Counted from the stretch's first letter, positions 43,006 to 54,173 are shown. The stretch is DNA of 64,000 bases from Pictodentalium vernedei (GCA_031216915.1 CM062294.1:393753217-393817216); one strand, 5' to 3'. Numbers and translations: made by a program. The notes: a model not told the origin generated them from the letters alone.

Positions 43006-43819
43006 AGATACATAATAACATGATCCATTAATAAATGAAAAAACAATTGCAAAACAAAATAATTTTGAAAAAATATTTTTTCAGAGAAGCCCAAGTTGCT
43101 GAAAAGTAACGTTGAGCCCCGATGGATCCGATGGCAAAGTGTGGTCAAAAATTTTAAATTTATATAAAATAATTAATGAGACACTTTCGGATAATATAAA
43201 TGTATCTTATAATGAGATAAACTACTACAAAGGCAAACAGCCCCCCTCAAAAAAGGCTGTTGCCAATGAAAACAAACAGTGTAAACACACTAGAAAACAT
43301 GACTCCAGGCACTGAAAAAACTGGCCCGGAATCAGTCATCAATTACACTCTATCTGATGCAAAACAGAGACTCCCAGGGGAGAATCTGCAGAACATCAGA
43401 TGGAAGATGCAGAACACAAACGTTATACACCCATGGGTGAAAACGTAACTATGGGGAAAATAACAGAAAACATTCTGTAACCAAGCAACTCTCCCAGGAA
43501 ATTTTAGAAATGAAACTTCTCAAAAATATGCCAAAAGCATGGGAGAATTGCAAGGGGGGACTTTAGAAGGCTAGGGGAGAGGAAACACTGAATAAGCAGT
43601 GCAACAATTAGCAAGAATGACAACAAGAGGCTCTTGCCTCGAAAATAGGCAACTTAACATAATTTCAACAAAAAATTTTAAGTACAGCCCTGATTATTTT
43701 TTGCCACTTCTTTTTTCCTCTCCTCCTTCTATCCTCCTTAGAATCACATTTTCTCCAAAAATTACGTGTCTGGCATCCTTTAAACTGAGATTTACAAGCA
43801 CATCAGTGAGATGTTGACT
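43006..43819. other. 5' leader of copy C
   Basis: Non-coding in the sense direction. It contains a block conserved in B (12895-12965) and E (63085-63160): TGAAAAAATATTTTTTCA, a perfect palindrome in C, followed by AGCCCAAGTT and CTGAAAAGTAACGTTGAGCC. Such conservation between otherwise decayed copies suggests a cis-acting role, inferred only. Confidence 0.6.
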
Positions 43820-44038
43820 GATGAAGGGCCAAACAGAGAATGATAATTGGCGCCAATTTCGGGACGACTGCGTCACTGCGCATGCGCAGTAGAGGCGTAC
43901 TATGGAGGTCCTTTAGGACATGATTTCTTTTTGTTTTGGATGCAAATTTTGGGGATTGGAGGGCAAAATTTGTGTTTGGCCCTGGTTTTGTTGGAGTTAG
44001 CACCAGCTAAGTCTGGGTCATTGGTACAGTATAAAAAT
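43820..44038. repeat. Right inverted terminal repeat of copy C
   Basis: Complement of 37010-37245, with the GCGCATGCGC palindrome at 43875-43890. It lies on the upstream side of gag. Confidence 0.9.
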
Positions 44039-44222
44039 ATCAAGGGGTACATGCTTTCCATGACTGTCATGAAAAGTCTGCCTGTCAAGAGAGCTAATGG
44101 AAACACTGGGGACTATCTCAATACATTCCTCAATCATATCCACCAAATATATCGCAAATATGTCACAAGCAAATTTCACAATGATGGGTCAAATATTTGG
44201 TGCTTAGCAAACTTGAGTAGTA

Positions 44223-45217
44223 TACAATCATCAGTCACTAGACAAGCATAAGCTGTGTGAATAGCAAGGCAAATCCATCAAGAAATGGACTGAGGAGAGA
44301 TCTTCTGTCGACCAGGAATACAAGACAGAAAGAATCGTTTCCTGCCTTTCCTAATGAACTGTGCCCAGTTGAGATAAATGTGAAGTGCACAAACTGGACA
44401 GAGCAAAGGGCGATTACCCTCAGCCAAAGGAAGAGCCCTGATACAGATAGGAGGTGGAGTTGTTTCTGGTATCTGATTTTTGGCCAGAAAGGAGCAAACA
44501 GTGGTAAAAGTAACACTGTTGGTGGAGCTCCTGAAAAAGGCCAGATCAACCAAGAGGGCATGAAGCTCACAAACCCATCTGGCTGAGGCAAAAGCCATCT
44601 TGTATTTCAGAAAATGCATATCCATGTGGGATAAAGGTTCGAATGGCAGTGCCCCCCCCCCCCCCCCCCCCCCCAAGCAAAGCAGCACCCAAGAAAGATT
44701 CCATCTTGGGGTAAGCTGCAAAATCCTAGGACTTTTCAAAGAAAAGTGCCTTAGAAGCTTGGAGAGGTATTGACTAGTGCTGATACGACACTTTCCCACA
44801 AACGAAAAAGGTCTCCGAAAGCATGGACCTGTACCCGTTGATGGTAACAGGCTGGAGACCCTGAGAATCAAACAGATATACCAGAAACTCTGCAATCTGT
44901 ATTATCGAAGGATTGGCATAATCAACAGAGTGATCAGCACACCATCGACAGAAGACTTTCCACTTAGCCGCATAGGCTGAACCAGTGGAGTGCCACTTTG
45001 AAGAAGAAATGCCCTCCACTGCTCGTCTCGAAAAACCTCTACGGCGGAAACAGGACCTGACAAAAGATATGCGTGAAGGCACAATGAAGTCAGGTAGACG
45101 TGAAACCTCTCCAGGTGACTTTGGTACAGGTCGCGACACAGAGGGGGATGTGCCAGAGCCGCCACCTACAGAGAGCGGAGCTGATTGATCCACACCCATT
45201 GAGGCAACGGGGAGCAA
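44223..45217 (-). pseudogene. Copy D tyrosine recombinase, core-binding and first catalytic part
   Basis: Right of the Tc1-like element. From 45217 one frame gives FSRRAVEGISSSKW, AAKWKVFCRWCADHSVDYAN and VTINGYRSMLSETF. A second frame from 44895 gives FASARWVCELHALLVD (first catalytic Arg), FLAKNQIPETTPPPICIRAL and FIRKGRKRFFLSCIPGRQK. The end (WICLAIHTAYACLVTDD) runs to the Tc1 insertion and continues at 34682. A 23-base C run (44652-44674) lies inside the coding part and reads as glycines, with a frame change beside it. The recombinase is therefore split by 9.5 kb of foreign DNA. Confidence 0.85.
44652..44674. repeat. C homopolymer (23) inside the copy D recombinase
   Basis: Matches a shorter C-rich site in copy A (26-43). 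It changes the frame of the coding sequence. Confidence 0.95.
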
Positions 45218-45219
45218 TC

Positions 45220-46144
45220 AGAATGATTTGACAACTGCAGGTTCTGATCTTGGCCAGAACCTGAGGCAGAATCAGAACCGACGGGAAGGCGTAGCCGACT
45301 AGACCGTTCCAATCGAGTGACAGAGCGTCCACGGCAAAAGCCAGAGGATCTGGACATGGGGACACGAAAGTGTCCACCTGATGGTTGCAACAGGTCGCAA
45401 AGAAATTGATGTGGGGACGACCCCAGAGACTGCAAAGCGACTGGAACGCTGCCCTGTGAAGCATCAACTCGGTGGAAATGACACTGCCCCATCGGGACAG
45501 GGAGTCGGCTAGGACGTTCAGACAACCGGGAAGGTGACAAACAACCACTCTGGTGTTGACATCCTGAGCTAGCAGCAGAAGATCCCGAGCCAATTCGTAC
45601 ATGGGAACTGAGTGAGTGCCGCCCTGGTTCCGAATGTAACCGTCCACTGTCGAATTGTCAGACAACAGAAGGACCTGAAGATTCGAAAGGTGGGGATCCA
45701 CTTTCCGTAACACAGAAGAAGGGCAAGAAGCTCCTTCTGGTTGATGTGAAGAGCTGCTTGATGCTGGTCCCATACATCTTGAAGGAAAAGACCTAGAGGA
45801 TCCAACACTGAACTCCATCCAAGATTGCTGCCATCTGCCGTGAGAACATGATCGGATGGAACTCTGTGCATAATCCACTGAACATCCATCCAGGGAAGAA
45901 GGTGACGATGAAGAGAGTCTGGTAACTGAAGCACCAGATCCAGAGGACCGACATTCGGCCTCCAATGACTGAGCAGAATGTGTTGGAGAGGTCTGACATG
46001 CAGCCGACTGAGAGAAATGAGATCCGTCACCGAACAGCAGAGACCACACAGCCGGAGAATACTCCGAGCTGTCGCGGACGTGGACTGGGACAGAGTCAGG
46101 ACGAAAGCTGAGAAAATCACAGCCCTTGCCTGGGGAACCGCCAC
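45220..46144 (-). pseudogene. Copy D RNase H, frameshifted
   Basis: The first frame (from 46144) has LTADGSNLGWSSVLDPLG and INQKELLALLL. A second frame continues with LLLSDNSTVDGYIRNQGGTH, NVLADSLSRWG and VSPCPDPLAFAVDALSLDWN. All four acidic RNase H positions can be found, but one frameshift near 45715 separates them. Position and sequence parallel 2335-3151 in copy A. Confidence 0.83.
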
Positions 46145-46149
46145 TGTAT

Positions 46150-46986
46150 TCAGCTAAGTACGGAAGTCCATCCCCAGATGACAAACCGACTGAGAAGGGA
46201 CCAGGTCCACTTCTCCTTGTTGTCTCTGAACACTAGCGACGTGAACAAGCTCAACAATGTATCGACATCTGACTCCAGAAGAGCAGCATTGGAGTGCCTC
46301 TGGAGGATATCGCCCAGATATGCTGAAGTAGTCACCCTGGACTGTGTACGATGGGAGGCTATTACATGCGACATCAGTCGGGTGAAGGCCCAAGGAGCCA
46401 GGTTGAGGCCGAAAGGCATTGCTTTGAACTGGTAAACGCGCCCCAGAAAAGCAAAGCTGAGATACTTTCGCGACGTCCGATGAATCGGAATGTGAACGTA
46501 AGCATCTCGCAGGTCGATGCTGGAAGCAAAATCTCCCTGGTGAATGGAGCGGCGAACCGACCTGAAAGTCTCCATGCTGAACTTGGGAGCAATGATAGAC
46601 TGGTTCAGAATACTCAGATCGATAACCGGTCGGAGTCGGCAATCCTTCTTCGGCACCAAGAACAGCCAGGAATAAAATCCCACTGAATGAATGTTCTTGA
46701 CGACCTCGATCGCCCCCTTTGACAGGAGATTGTCTATCTCCGTGATCAAAAGCTCTCGGTGTGAAACATCTGGAAGAACTTGTGTTGGAAGAGGCACTCT
46801 TGACAGAGTGGGTTGCCTCCAGAAGGATAATCGCATCCCTGACCAAACAGCATCTAACACCCAAGGATCAGATGTGATTGTGGCCCAATGGTCTGCGAAC
46901 TCCAATATCCTTCCTCCAACCTGGGACGAATCGAGGTGAGGATCTTCATCTCGAACGCCGGCGAGGACCACAAGAGAAGAAACCAC
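46150..46986 (-). pseudogene. Copy D reverse transcriptase with YLGD in place of YLDD
   Basis: A continuous 278-codon frame: GFYSWLFLVPKKDCRLRPVI, motif A SSIDLRDAYVHIPIH, FGLNLAPWAFTRLMS, then SAYLGDILQR. At 46309-46320 the codon for the first Asp of the YxDD catalytic box is GGC (Gly). That Asp binds a catalytic metal ion in all RTs, so this enzyme should be dead even though the frame is open. The frame degrades after NKEKWTWS (a one-base change relative to EEKSDLVPS). Confidence 0.88.
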
Positions 46987-48190
46987 CTCCTCTATTAGAT
47001 GAATGATCCTGAGTCCTCCCTCTAGTCAGCTGACGCTTACCCTTACCACGTGAGTAAGAGGTAGAAGCGGCGGCAGGAGGATCAGCCCTTGGCTTCGCAG
47101 AGGAAGCAGAAGGGTGATTGTTAGGCTTAAAACGGCCCCTGCCTCCAACAGAAGGCTGATCAAGCTGGCAACGCAGCTGCTGATCTCTGGAATGATGCAG
47201 GATGTCATCCCGGACCGTCGCCACAGAACCATGGAAAAGTCGCAGATCGAACAGCAGTGCGCTGCCCCTCAGGAAGGGAACGGCTTGTGTCCAACACAGC
47301 ATCACGGCAAACTAATTCCAAGTTAGCCGTGTTACAGGCATGTGTGTGAGTAAGATGCATGAGCGCCTTTGAAATCACACGCAAAGGAGCCTGTACGTCG
47401 TCAAACCTATCTGAAGGCAGATGAGCAGCCCAAGCAGAGACGACGTGATCTGAGAGAGAAAGCATGCCCAGCATCTCTCTCGATAAGCCCAACAGGGACT
47501 CCAGAGTCACCATAGGAATAATGGCAGACTTGGGCTTGGAAAGCCCGAGGGAGGTGGAGTCCTGGTCCAATTCCTTTAAAGTCTGGTAGACTGACGTAAT
47601 TTGGTGGAATCGTAGGAAAGATAATGCACTGAAGGTAAAAAGGTGTCAGCCCTGGTGAAGAACGAAGTCGCCATAGCCTTTGGAACTCAGCTTAGAGTCC
47701 AAAGCTGCAAAAGCTTCAACCACTAGTGTTGGGAGGTTAAGCGAAAATACAATGATCGCGGCCTGGTTGACACCGTCAGCTGGTATGACGGTTTGAGATC
47801 CGGAAGGAACTCAAACACAAAGTCAAGAGCTGCCCCCAAGTCAGAAGACTGTTGGCCCTCAACGTCAGGTATGTCTGACCTATCCTCTGAGTCGGAAGAC
47901 ACATGGCCCATCACGGGCAAACCAGCTGATGCTTCCCATAGTGTAGGCACACCAGGGGGCGCCTGGAAACCACTAGTAGCCTCACTGGAGGTAACGGGAA
48001 GGCCCTTGGAAAGAACTTGAGTGAACAAGGAGCAAGCCTCCCTAAGCTCACGGCCCGTGGCAGCCGGTTTGACGTGGAAACGAACCGGCAAAGTGGCTTC
48101 ACTCCTGACCCTCTTAACCAGCAAAGGGTCATGATCCTCCAGAACTACCGACGCGGGGCGACGGGTGGCAGCCGAAACATCTGCAGGCAA
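46946..48190 (-). pseudogene. Copy D Gag-like protein, several frame breaks
   Basis: Three frames tile the gene: 47723-48190 (RSEATLPVRFHVKPAATGRE, SSDLGAALDFVFEFLPDLKP), 47205-47570 (LSLSDHVVSAWAAHL, NTANLELVCRDAVLD) and 46946-47305 (basic end, SYSRGKGKRQLTRGR). Each matches the Gag of copy A in order, with breaks near 47305 and 47570-47723. Function as for copy A. Confidence 0.72.
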
Positions 48191-49060
48191 ATGCTGTTAG
48201 GGGTATACCAGACCCCAAGGGTCAACAGTGTGGGAACTCAGGAGAGTCACCGTGGACCTCTGAAGGACAGAAGGTCCAGGCTGCACAAAAAGCGTCGGTC
48301 CTGCAAAATTGGCCATCGGACCAGAGTGTGTGGACGGAAATGCAAGGAACATCCAAATCCAAACAGAAGGCTGCTGGGCTCGATGACTAAGATACCACTG
48401 CAGAGGGTTTGGACGGCAGCCCCTTCCAACTTCACCGAGATGAAGTCAGGGAAGGCTGAGGCTGATATCCCACGTTTACACTACCAGACATCTCTGCAGA
48501 CCCCTGCAGGGATAAGCAGAGGTCAGCTGAAACGGTGACCGATGACGTTGCAGACGGGACAGCAGTAGCAGCAGATATGACAGGAGCTGTTGAAACCGGT
48601 GGAAAAGTGGAGAGAGCAACCGAGCTGGGCTCCAAAGGAGGTGTCACTACCCTAGTGACATCACAGAGGCGGTATAACTCTCACCAAACGTGGTCGTGTC
48701 GGGAGGCCCCGAACGAGAATGTTCCCCCTCTACCGCGGGTGCGGGAGGAACAGCCACGCATCACACGGTTCACAGAAGCCTAAAAAATGGATGACAAAGA
48801 CCCACAAGCTCACAGGGTCGATCTGAAGAACACCCATTACAAGTGGCACAAGAAGCATGGGAATCGTCCACATGCTTGGGCAACAGGTATTGCCCTCAAG
48901 GAACAGTCCTGGGCATAACAAAGGTGAGAGCAGTAGAAGAAAAGGTGAACTCAAAAGATGTAGAAAGTAGAAGAACACCCCCAACTACGAGAGAAAGGTG
49001 GCAGAAAATAAAGGACGGCGGGAACACAAATGAACTCAGACGGCCGACAGGGACACCAAA
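48191..49060. other. 5' leader region of copy D
   Basis: Matches 5560-6780 of copy A but is shorter: it has only one unit of the 105-bp repeat that is triplicated in A (6240-6545), and a reduced stretch around 48240-48470. The frame at 48730-48984 (MGVFFYFLHLLSSPFLLLL) corresponds to the hydrophobic start seen at 6710 in A, without the repeats. Confidence 0.65.
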
Positions 49061-50998
49061 CAAGAGGCCCCACGGGGCCTGAAGCGCTCATCTTGTACAG
49101 AACACAATTTAAACAGAGTCCAAGAATGAGTCTACATTAAGCAAGCCATCTCCATAGGTTACACTGTCAATCCTTGAGTCCCTCAGGAGTGACAAAAATA
49201 ATCTGGGCATCATGCCTTTTCTTCAGTTGATCATAAGTAAAATGTAGAGCTCCCCTATGAAGTCCCTTGATACAACCTATGTGGATTAATCTTAGTACCT
49301 CTAGAGGGTACTGAATACAAAATTTTTAATTCTTCAGCAAAATGGCCAATTCCGGCTCCCATAGAGAGCCCAAATATTAACCCAGACTCTTGATTTGAAC
49401 ACAGTTAAATCTGACTTCCCTACAGATGTTGTGTACCAAATATGAAAGCATTCTGACTGTTGGATCTGAAGAAGAGAAATTGTAAAGAAATTTCTTCGAA
49501 TTGCACAGAGTTCAAATTTGGGCTACCAAGGCGAGCCCAAATATTGATTTATGGATCCGATTTGAACAAACTTGAATCTGACCCCCCTAGAGATATTGTA
49601 TACCAAATGTGAAAGCATTCTGACAAGTGAATCTGAAGAAGAAGATTTTTGAAGAAATTCCCTCATACTGTACTAAGTTAAATTTCATGTTCCCATATGG
49701 AGCCCAAATATAAACCTAGGCACTCGAATTGAACAACCTGGAATCTGACCCCCCTAGAGATGTTGTATACCAAATATAAAAGCATTCCGACTGGTGGATC
49801 TGAAGAAGAAGATTTTTAAAGAAATTTTCTCATATTGTGCTAAGTAAAAATTTGGGCTACCATAGTGAGCCCAAATATATACCTGGGGATTTGATTTGAA
49901 CAAACTTGAATCTGACCCCCATAGAGATATTGCATACCAAATATCAAAGCATTCTGACTGATGGATCTGAAGAAGAAAATTTTTTTTAAATTACCCTTCA
50001 TATTGAACAAAGATAAAATTTGGGCTTCCATAGGAAGCCCAAATATTAACCTAGGGACTTGGTTTGAACAATCTAGAATCTGACCCTCATAACAATGATG
50101 TATACCTGATATAAGATTCTGACTGGTGGTTCTGAAGAAGATTTTTGAAGAATATTCCCCATATTACCCTATGTTAAAACTTCGGGCTCCTGTACAGAGC
50201 CCAAATATGAACCAATGAGCTTTATTTCAACAAACTTTTATCTGACCCCACTATGAATGCTGTATACAAAATATCAAAAGATTCTGATGATTGGTTCTGG
50301 AGAAAAGATTTTTTAAAATTTTTGCAAATATGCTGAATCAGCATTTTTTCGATGCCCATTACAGAACACCCTAACATAACCGATGGCAATTTTTTTTTAC
50401 CATTCAATTCTACTGGTCATAAGGATACTTCATACCAAATAAAAGCTCTCTGTTCCGTGGGGTTTGGGAAATATGGGCGTTTGAAAATATTTCTATTTTT
50501 AGCTCCCAGGGTTCCCATGAGGATGCGGGAATTTTTTTTTTTTGCATGGGTCAAGTACGTATGACCCAATACTACCACAAACCAAATTTGGTTCATACCG
50601 GACCATCGGTTCAGAAAACAGAAATTTTGGGCGGGGCCAAAAATCTTACCCCTCCTATTACAAAGCCAAATATTACTTTACGAACTTCGTTTGAACAAAC
50701 TTGATTCTACACCTCATATGGAAGCTCCATAACAAATATCAAGTCATTGTACACACTGGTTCTTGAGAAGAAGATTTTTAAAATATTTTGGAGCATTTTC
50801 CCCCACTCCCTCCCTATGGGGCTGGGCATACTGAGTTGAACAAAAATGAAATGCCCCTTTGGGACCATCACTCACACAAACTTTCACTTGAATTGGCCCA
50901 GTGGCTTTGGAGGAGAAGACCAAAACATGGTGTTGACGGACGACGGACGGGAAGCGATTAGATTAGCTCAGCTTGACTTTGTCAAGATGAGCTAAAAA
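49061..50998 (+). mobile_element. Tandem-repeat element alpha-2 nested in copy D leader
   Basis: Starts CAAGAGGCCCCACGGGGCC (fold-back), then TGAAGCGCTCATCTTG. The core has about six clear units near 166 bp (GAGCCCAAATAT landmarks) plus decayed ones. The 3' end follows GACGGACGACGGACGG and is TTAGCTCAGCTTGAC TTT GTCAAGATGAGCTAAAAA. The 5' GCTCATCTTG is exactly complementary to CAAGATGAGC at the 3' end. Copy A at about 6766-6790 is a clean empty site (GACAGGGACCGAAAAAACAG), so no target duplication was made. Confidence 0.82.
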
Positions 50999-51602
50999 CA
51001 GAAATTCTGCCCTCAACAGAGGAGAAATCCTGTTCGTGCAGTCCCCCACTGACACCTAACTCCAATAATAATAAATTCTAAAAGGATAACATAAATTTAT
51101 CAACCAAAAAATTATATGTTCGAACCACATGGTACGCAAAAGTTGCCTGCGAAAACAGAGAATATACAAAATACAATGAAAATGTGGTTGAAATTAATAA
51201 CGAGAATATATAAAACACAGTCCTGTTATTATAGGATACTCAGATCCATAATTCTAGTCACAGGTAACCATTATCAACGAGTTGAATTATCACTGTTTCG
51301 TAATGCAAATGTCTGCACGTCTTTCCAGGATGGCGGAAGAAAAAAGAATGATTCATTAGTTGCATGACTGCGCACTGGTACCAGAAGCCGTGGATCTGTA
51401 CTAGGAGAAGAGCATCCCCTACTGGGTGTGTGCCAGTAGCACTCGACCCAGTTTGGGCTTATTTTTTCTTGGTGCTTTTGCACCACTATTCTTTCCCAAA
51501 TCGCTTGGGAAAAATCAAAATAGAGAGTATATTTTCCGAGGTAGGAATTTCCACTATAGTGCAAGCCTGTAGTAAACAATTGTAGGGTAGGTTGATAAGA
51601 AA
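50999..51602. repeat. Right terminal region of copy D
   Basis: Continues copy D after element alpha-2 and matches 6783-6964 plus 13883-14281 of copy A. It ends GTAGGGTAGGTTGATAAGAA and is complementary to 33902-34080. Confidence 0.82.
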
Positions 51603-51665
51603 CTAGCCCAGTTTAATATTTCTCAAAAGAGTTGAGAAATATTAAACTGGGCTAGTTTCTTATCA
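51593..51665. repeat. Perfect 34-bp palindrome with 5-nt loop at the copy D right end
   Basis: TGATAAGAAACTAGCCCAGT and onward (51593-51626) is exactly complementary to 51632-51665, with loop AAGAG. The first ten bases belong to the end of copy D; the rest begins tandem-repeat element epsilon. Confidence 0.93.
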
Positions 51666-52777
51666 CTACTAGACATCTCTGCTATTGAAATCCGTTAACT
51701 TTTGTTTAAGTTATGGCATAAACAAAGTTCAGACAGATGGACGGACGGACTGACAGATAGACGGACGGAGTGAGCTCTGTGCTATATCCCTTCCTTGTGA
51801 GAGGGGGTAAAAAGTAACAAAGTATGTGGTAGAAGCCTAATTTGAAATTTAGAGAAACTAAGTTCAAAAAGCGTTGTGAAAAGGGTTAAATTAATGCCAA
51901 TAATATTTGAAATCACTGTGTACAGCTTCAGTAGACCTTGCCCGGAATGAAAAAAAGAAATGACATTGTACCAGAGTGTTCTGAGAATGAAAGGTAGAAA
52001 CTTGAAAAGCAGATCTTTAATACGAAACTTTGATCTGGGAATACTAAGTAAAATTGATTGGCAAAAAAGGGTTAAATATTTCCTAAAACTGATAAAAGAA
52101 ATCATTGATGTAAATGGAATCATTAAGTTGTATTGACCATGCAAGAATTAGAGTAAGAAAGTATGTGGCAAAGCCTAATTTCAAATACAAAGAAAGTAAG
52201 TCTGAAAACATGTTTAAAAGGAGTTAAAATCATGTCGATATTAATGAAAATCACTGTAGAAATGTTCAGTAGATAGTAGACATTGTCCCAAATAAGAAAA
52301 AGTGACATTCCACAAAACTGTTTGAAGAATTAAAGGTGTATTTTACCCCCCCCCCCCCCCACCACCAAAAAAAACCTTTAACCTAAAACTTTAACCTGGA
52401 AGTTGTAAGTTAAACTGCCATACAAAAAAGGGTTAAATATTTCCCAAAATAACATGAAACATGAAAAAAAAAAAAAAAAACACAATGAGAATGATACAAT
52501 CAATAGTAATATTAATTTAAAAGAAATAAAAAAGAAAAACTTGAAGGTTGACTAAAAAACTTCAACCACAAACTTTAACCAAAAGTCCAAATGTTAACAG
52601 ACGAAAGTCATGACTGAACAGGAAAAAAAAAAAAAAAAACACTTGAAACTTCAGTAAAAAACTTTAACCACAAACTTTAACCAAAACACTATCTGTTAAC
52701 AGACGGACAGATGGACAAACGGACAGATGGACGAAAGTCATGAATATTGACCTTACTGTAAACAGTCGGGCTAAAAA
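51601..52777 (+). mobile_element. Tandem-repeat element epsilon
   Basis: Begins with the palindrome CTAGCCCAGTTTAATATT. It contains about two units of roughly 340 bp (AAAGTATGTGG.A.AAGCCTAATTT, GGGTTAAATATTTCC) and then two shorter poly-A-interrupted units (AACTTTAACC). A GGACAGATGGACAAACGGAC stretch precedes ACTGTAAACAGTCGGGCTAA and AAA. The 5' TAGCCC and TTTA are complementary to the 3' TAAA and GGGCTA. Boundaries are less sure than for alpha and delta. Confidence 0.55.
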
Positions 52778-54173
52778 TGTTAATAACGCTTAATTAACAA
52801 AGGATATTGAAAACTTTTTCAACTGCACTTTTCAATTTAATTAAAACATTCAGAAACCATGGTAGACCCTGCTTCTTATATGAATTTAAAATTTATTTTG
52901 AATACTTTAAATATTTAAAAAAAAATACCTTCTGTGATGAACACTCTCAAAATATGTAGTGTTAAATTTCCCCTCACTGATCTAAGGCAAATTTAAAATC
53001 AATTTGAGTGCCTTTGAAGATTAAATGCATAGCTTTGTTTTTAGTTAACTGGTTGAGTGCTAGAAGCCACTAGCATGGCTCCATTGAAAAGAGCACAAAG
53101 CCATTTTAGTGGCTCAACACGGTGTACATTAACTTGATGTTTGCTCAGCAATAGAAGGAATTTTTTTTAAATAAAGCTGATTGGTTGCAATTTGTCATAA
53201 TATATATGTCATGTCCGATTGAACACAATATGAATGACTCTTTCCCTATCGGTGATTAAAATAGTTACCATGCTTTGAATTACATATGGTCTCAAGTAAT
53301 GTGAAGGGTTGAGAACTTTAAAATTTGAAATGTACTGCCTGGAGGCAGCAGATTTCAAATTTTCGATTGCTCATGTGACAGACAATCTACTAATCTACTT
53401 CATAGTGCCATTAAATGTAATGGCAAACATTTTTTTTTTTTTTATTTCTCCCTCACCGACTTTAAAATCTGGGCCAGACTGACCCCTATAGCCCACTTGT
53501 TGTTTTGACTCGTATTGCACAGTCATGTGTACCAACCAAGTGCGCGCGACTGGTAATTTTACTGTGAAGTCAACCTGTCAAGACTGCAAAAGTTGATGCC
53601 CTGTTGAACCGTGTTGTCTAGGCACCGATAAGTAGGTTTTGTTGCAGATCACATCAAAGAGAAAATTGAAAATAATACATACCACCATGTGAATTAGAAA
53701 ATTTTTTACCCAATAATGAACTTTTTATAAAATACATATGCTGGTGTCATATCGTAAACAGAATGTCTCCAGGAATTGTGTAACATGACAGCCAAGGGAA
53801 ACCAAAACCAGATTTTTAAAACAGACTATAATTCCAGGAATTCCTACAGTGATGACAGGAAACTAACTTGCCATGTGCTTTGTTGAAAACAAGCAAATTC
53901 AGTGAATTCATGTCTCCTGCTGGGCAGCAGTTTCAAGGGGAATTAATGCATCCAGTGGAATATAGTTGAGGTTGCAAGTGGAAGTTATTTAGAAGAGACA
54001 GAACCCACTGTGCAGCAGTTTCAAGGGGAATTAATGCATCCAGTGGAATATAGTTGAGTTACAAGTGGAAGTTATTTAGAAGATACAGAACAGACAGTGT
54101 TTCAGACAGTGGTTATCAGATTTATTTTCACAGAGGTCACTGTCAAAGCAAGTAAAGTGATGTGGAGTATAAC
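52778..54173. other. Intergenic stretch with one short tandem duplication
   Basis: AT-rich, no supportable gene. It contains the tandem pair listed at 53926-54106. Confidence 0.55.
53926..54106. repeat. About 90-bp tandem duplication
   Basis: GCAGCAGTTTCAAGGGGAAT, then TAATGCATCCAGTGGAATAT and GGAAGTTATTTAGAAGA occur twice in a row (from about 53926 and 54014) with only a few differences, so the duplication is recent. Confidence 0.9.

Larger units (their letters stand above)
37010..44038 (-). mobile_element. DIRS-type retrotransposon copy C (family II), best preserved copy, nested in the Tc1-like element
   Basis: A 7029-bp element starting GTTAAAAAATTTATAG (37010) and ending CAGTATAAAAAT (44038), the same ends as copy B. 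The internal complementary region at 37325-37396 contains exactly the complement of these two ends joined together. Gene order in the minus direction is Gag (40852-43005), RT-RNase H (38963-40850) and tyrosine recombinase (38008-39120), with overlaps in different frames. Gag is intact. RT lacks motif A, and the recombinase has one stop and one frameshift, so the copy is not autonomous. No target duplication is seen. Confidence 0.92.
34685..44220 (-). mobile_element. Tc1-like transposon nested in copy D, itself split by two elements
   Basis: Terminal inverted repeats of about 25 bp, CTACTCAAAGTTTGCTAAGC at the left and the matching complement (one base shorter) ending at 44220, flanked by TA on both sides (34683-34684, 44221-44222). 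A TA duplication is the rule for Tc1/mariner elements. Its own sequence is about 1.57 kb (34685-35520, 36454-37009, 44039-44220), the usual Tc1 size. It is interrupted by tandem-repeat element delta (35521-36453) and DIRS copy C (37010-44038). It sits inside the recombinase gene of copy D. Confidence 0.88.
33902..51602 (-). mobile_element. DIRS-type retrotransposon copy D (family I) with nested insertions
   Basis: Second family I copy, about 6.2 kb of its own sequence spread over 17.7 kb. Order from the 5' side (right): terminal repeat 50999-51602, tandem-repeat element alpha-2 (49061-50998), leader, Gag, RT, RNase H, recombinase to 44223, a Tc1-like transposon with its own nested elements (34685-44220), the recombinase C-terminus (34364-34683), and the left terminal region 33902-34245. 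The two recombinase parts continue one another across the Tc1 insertion. Inactivating changes include RT YLGD and recombinase HEVC. Confidence 0.9.
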
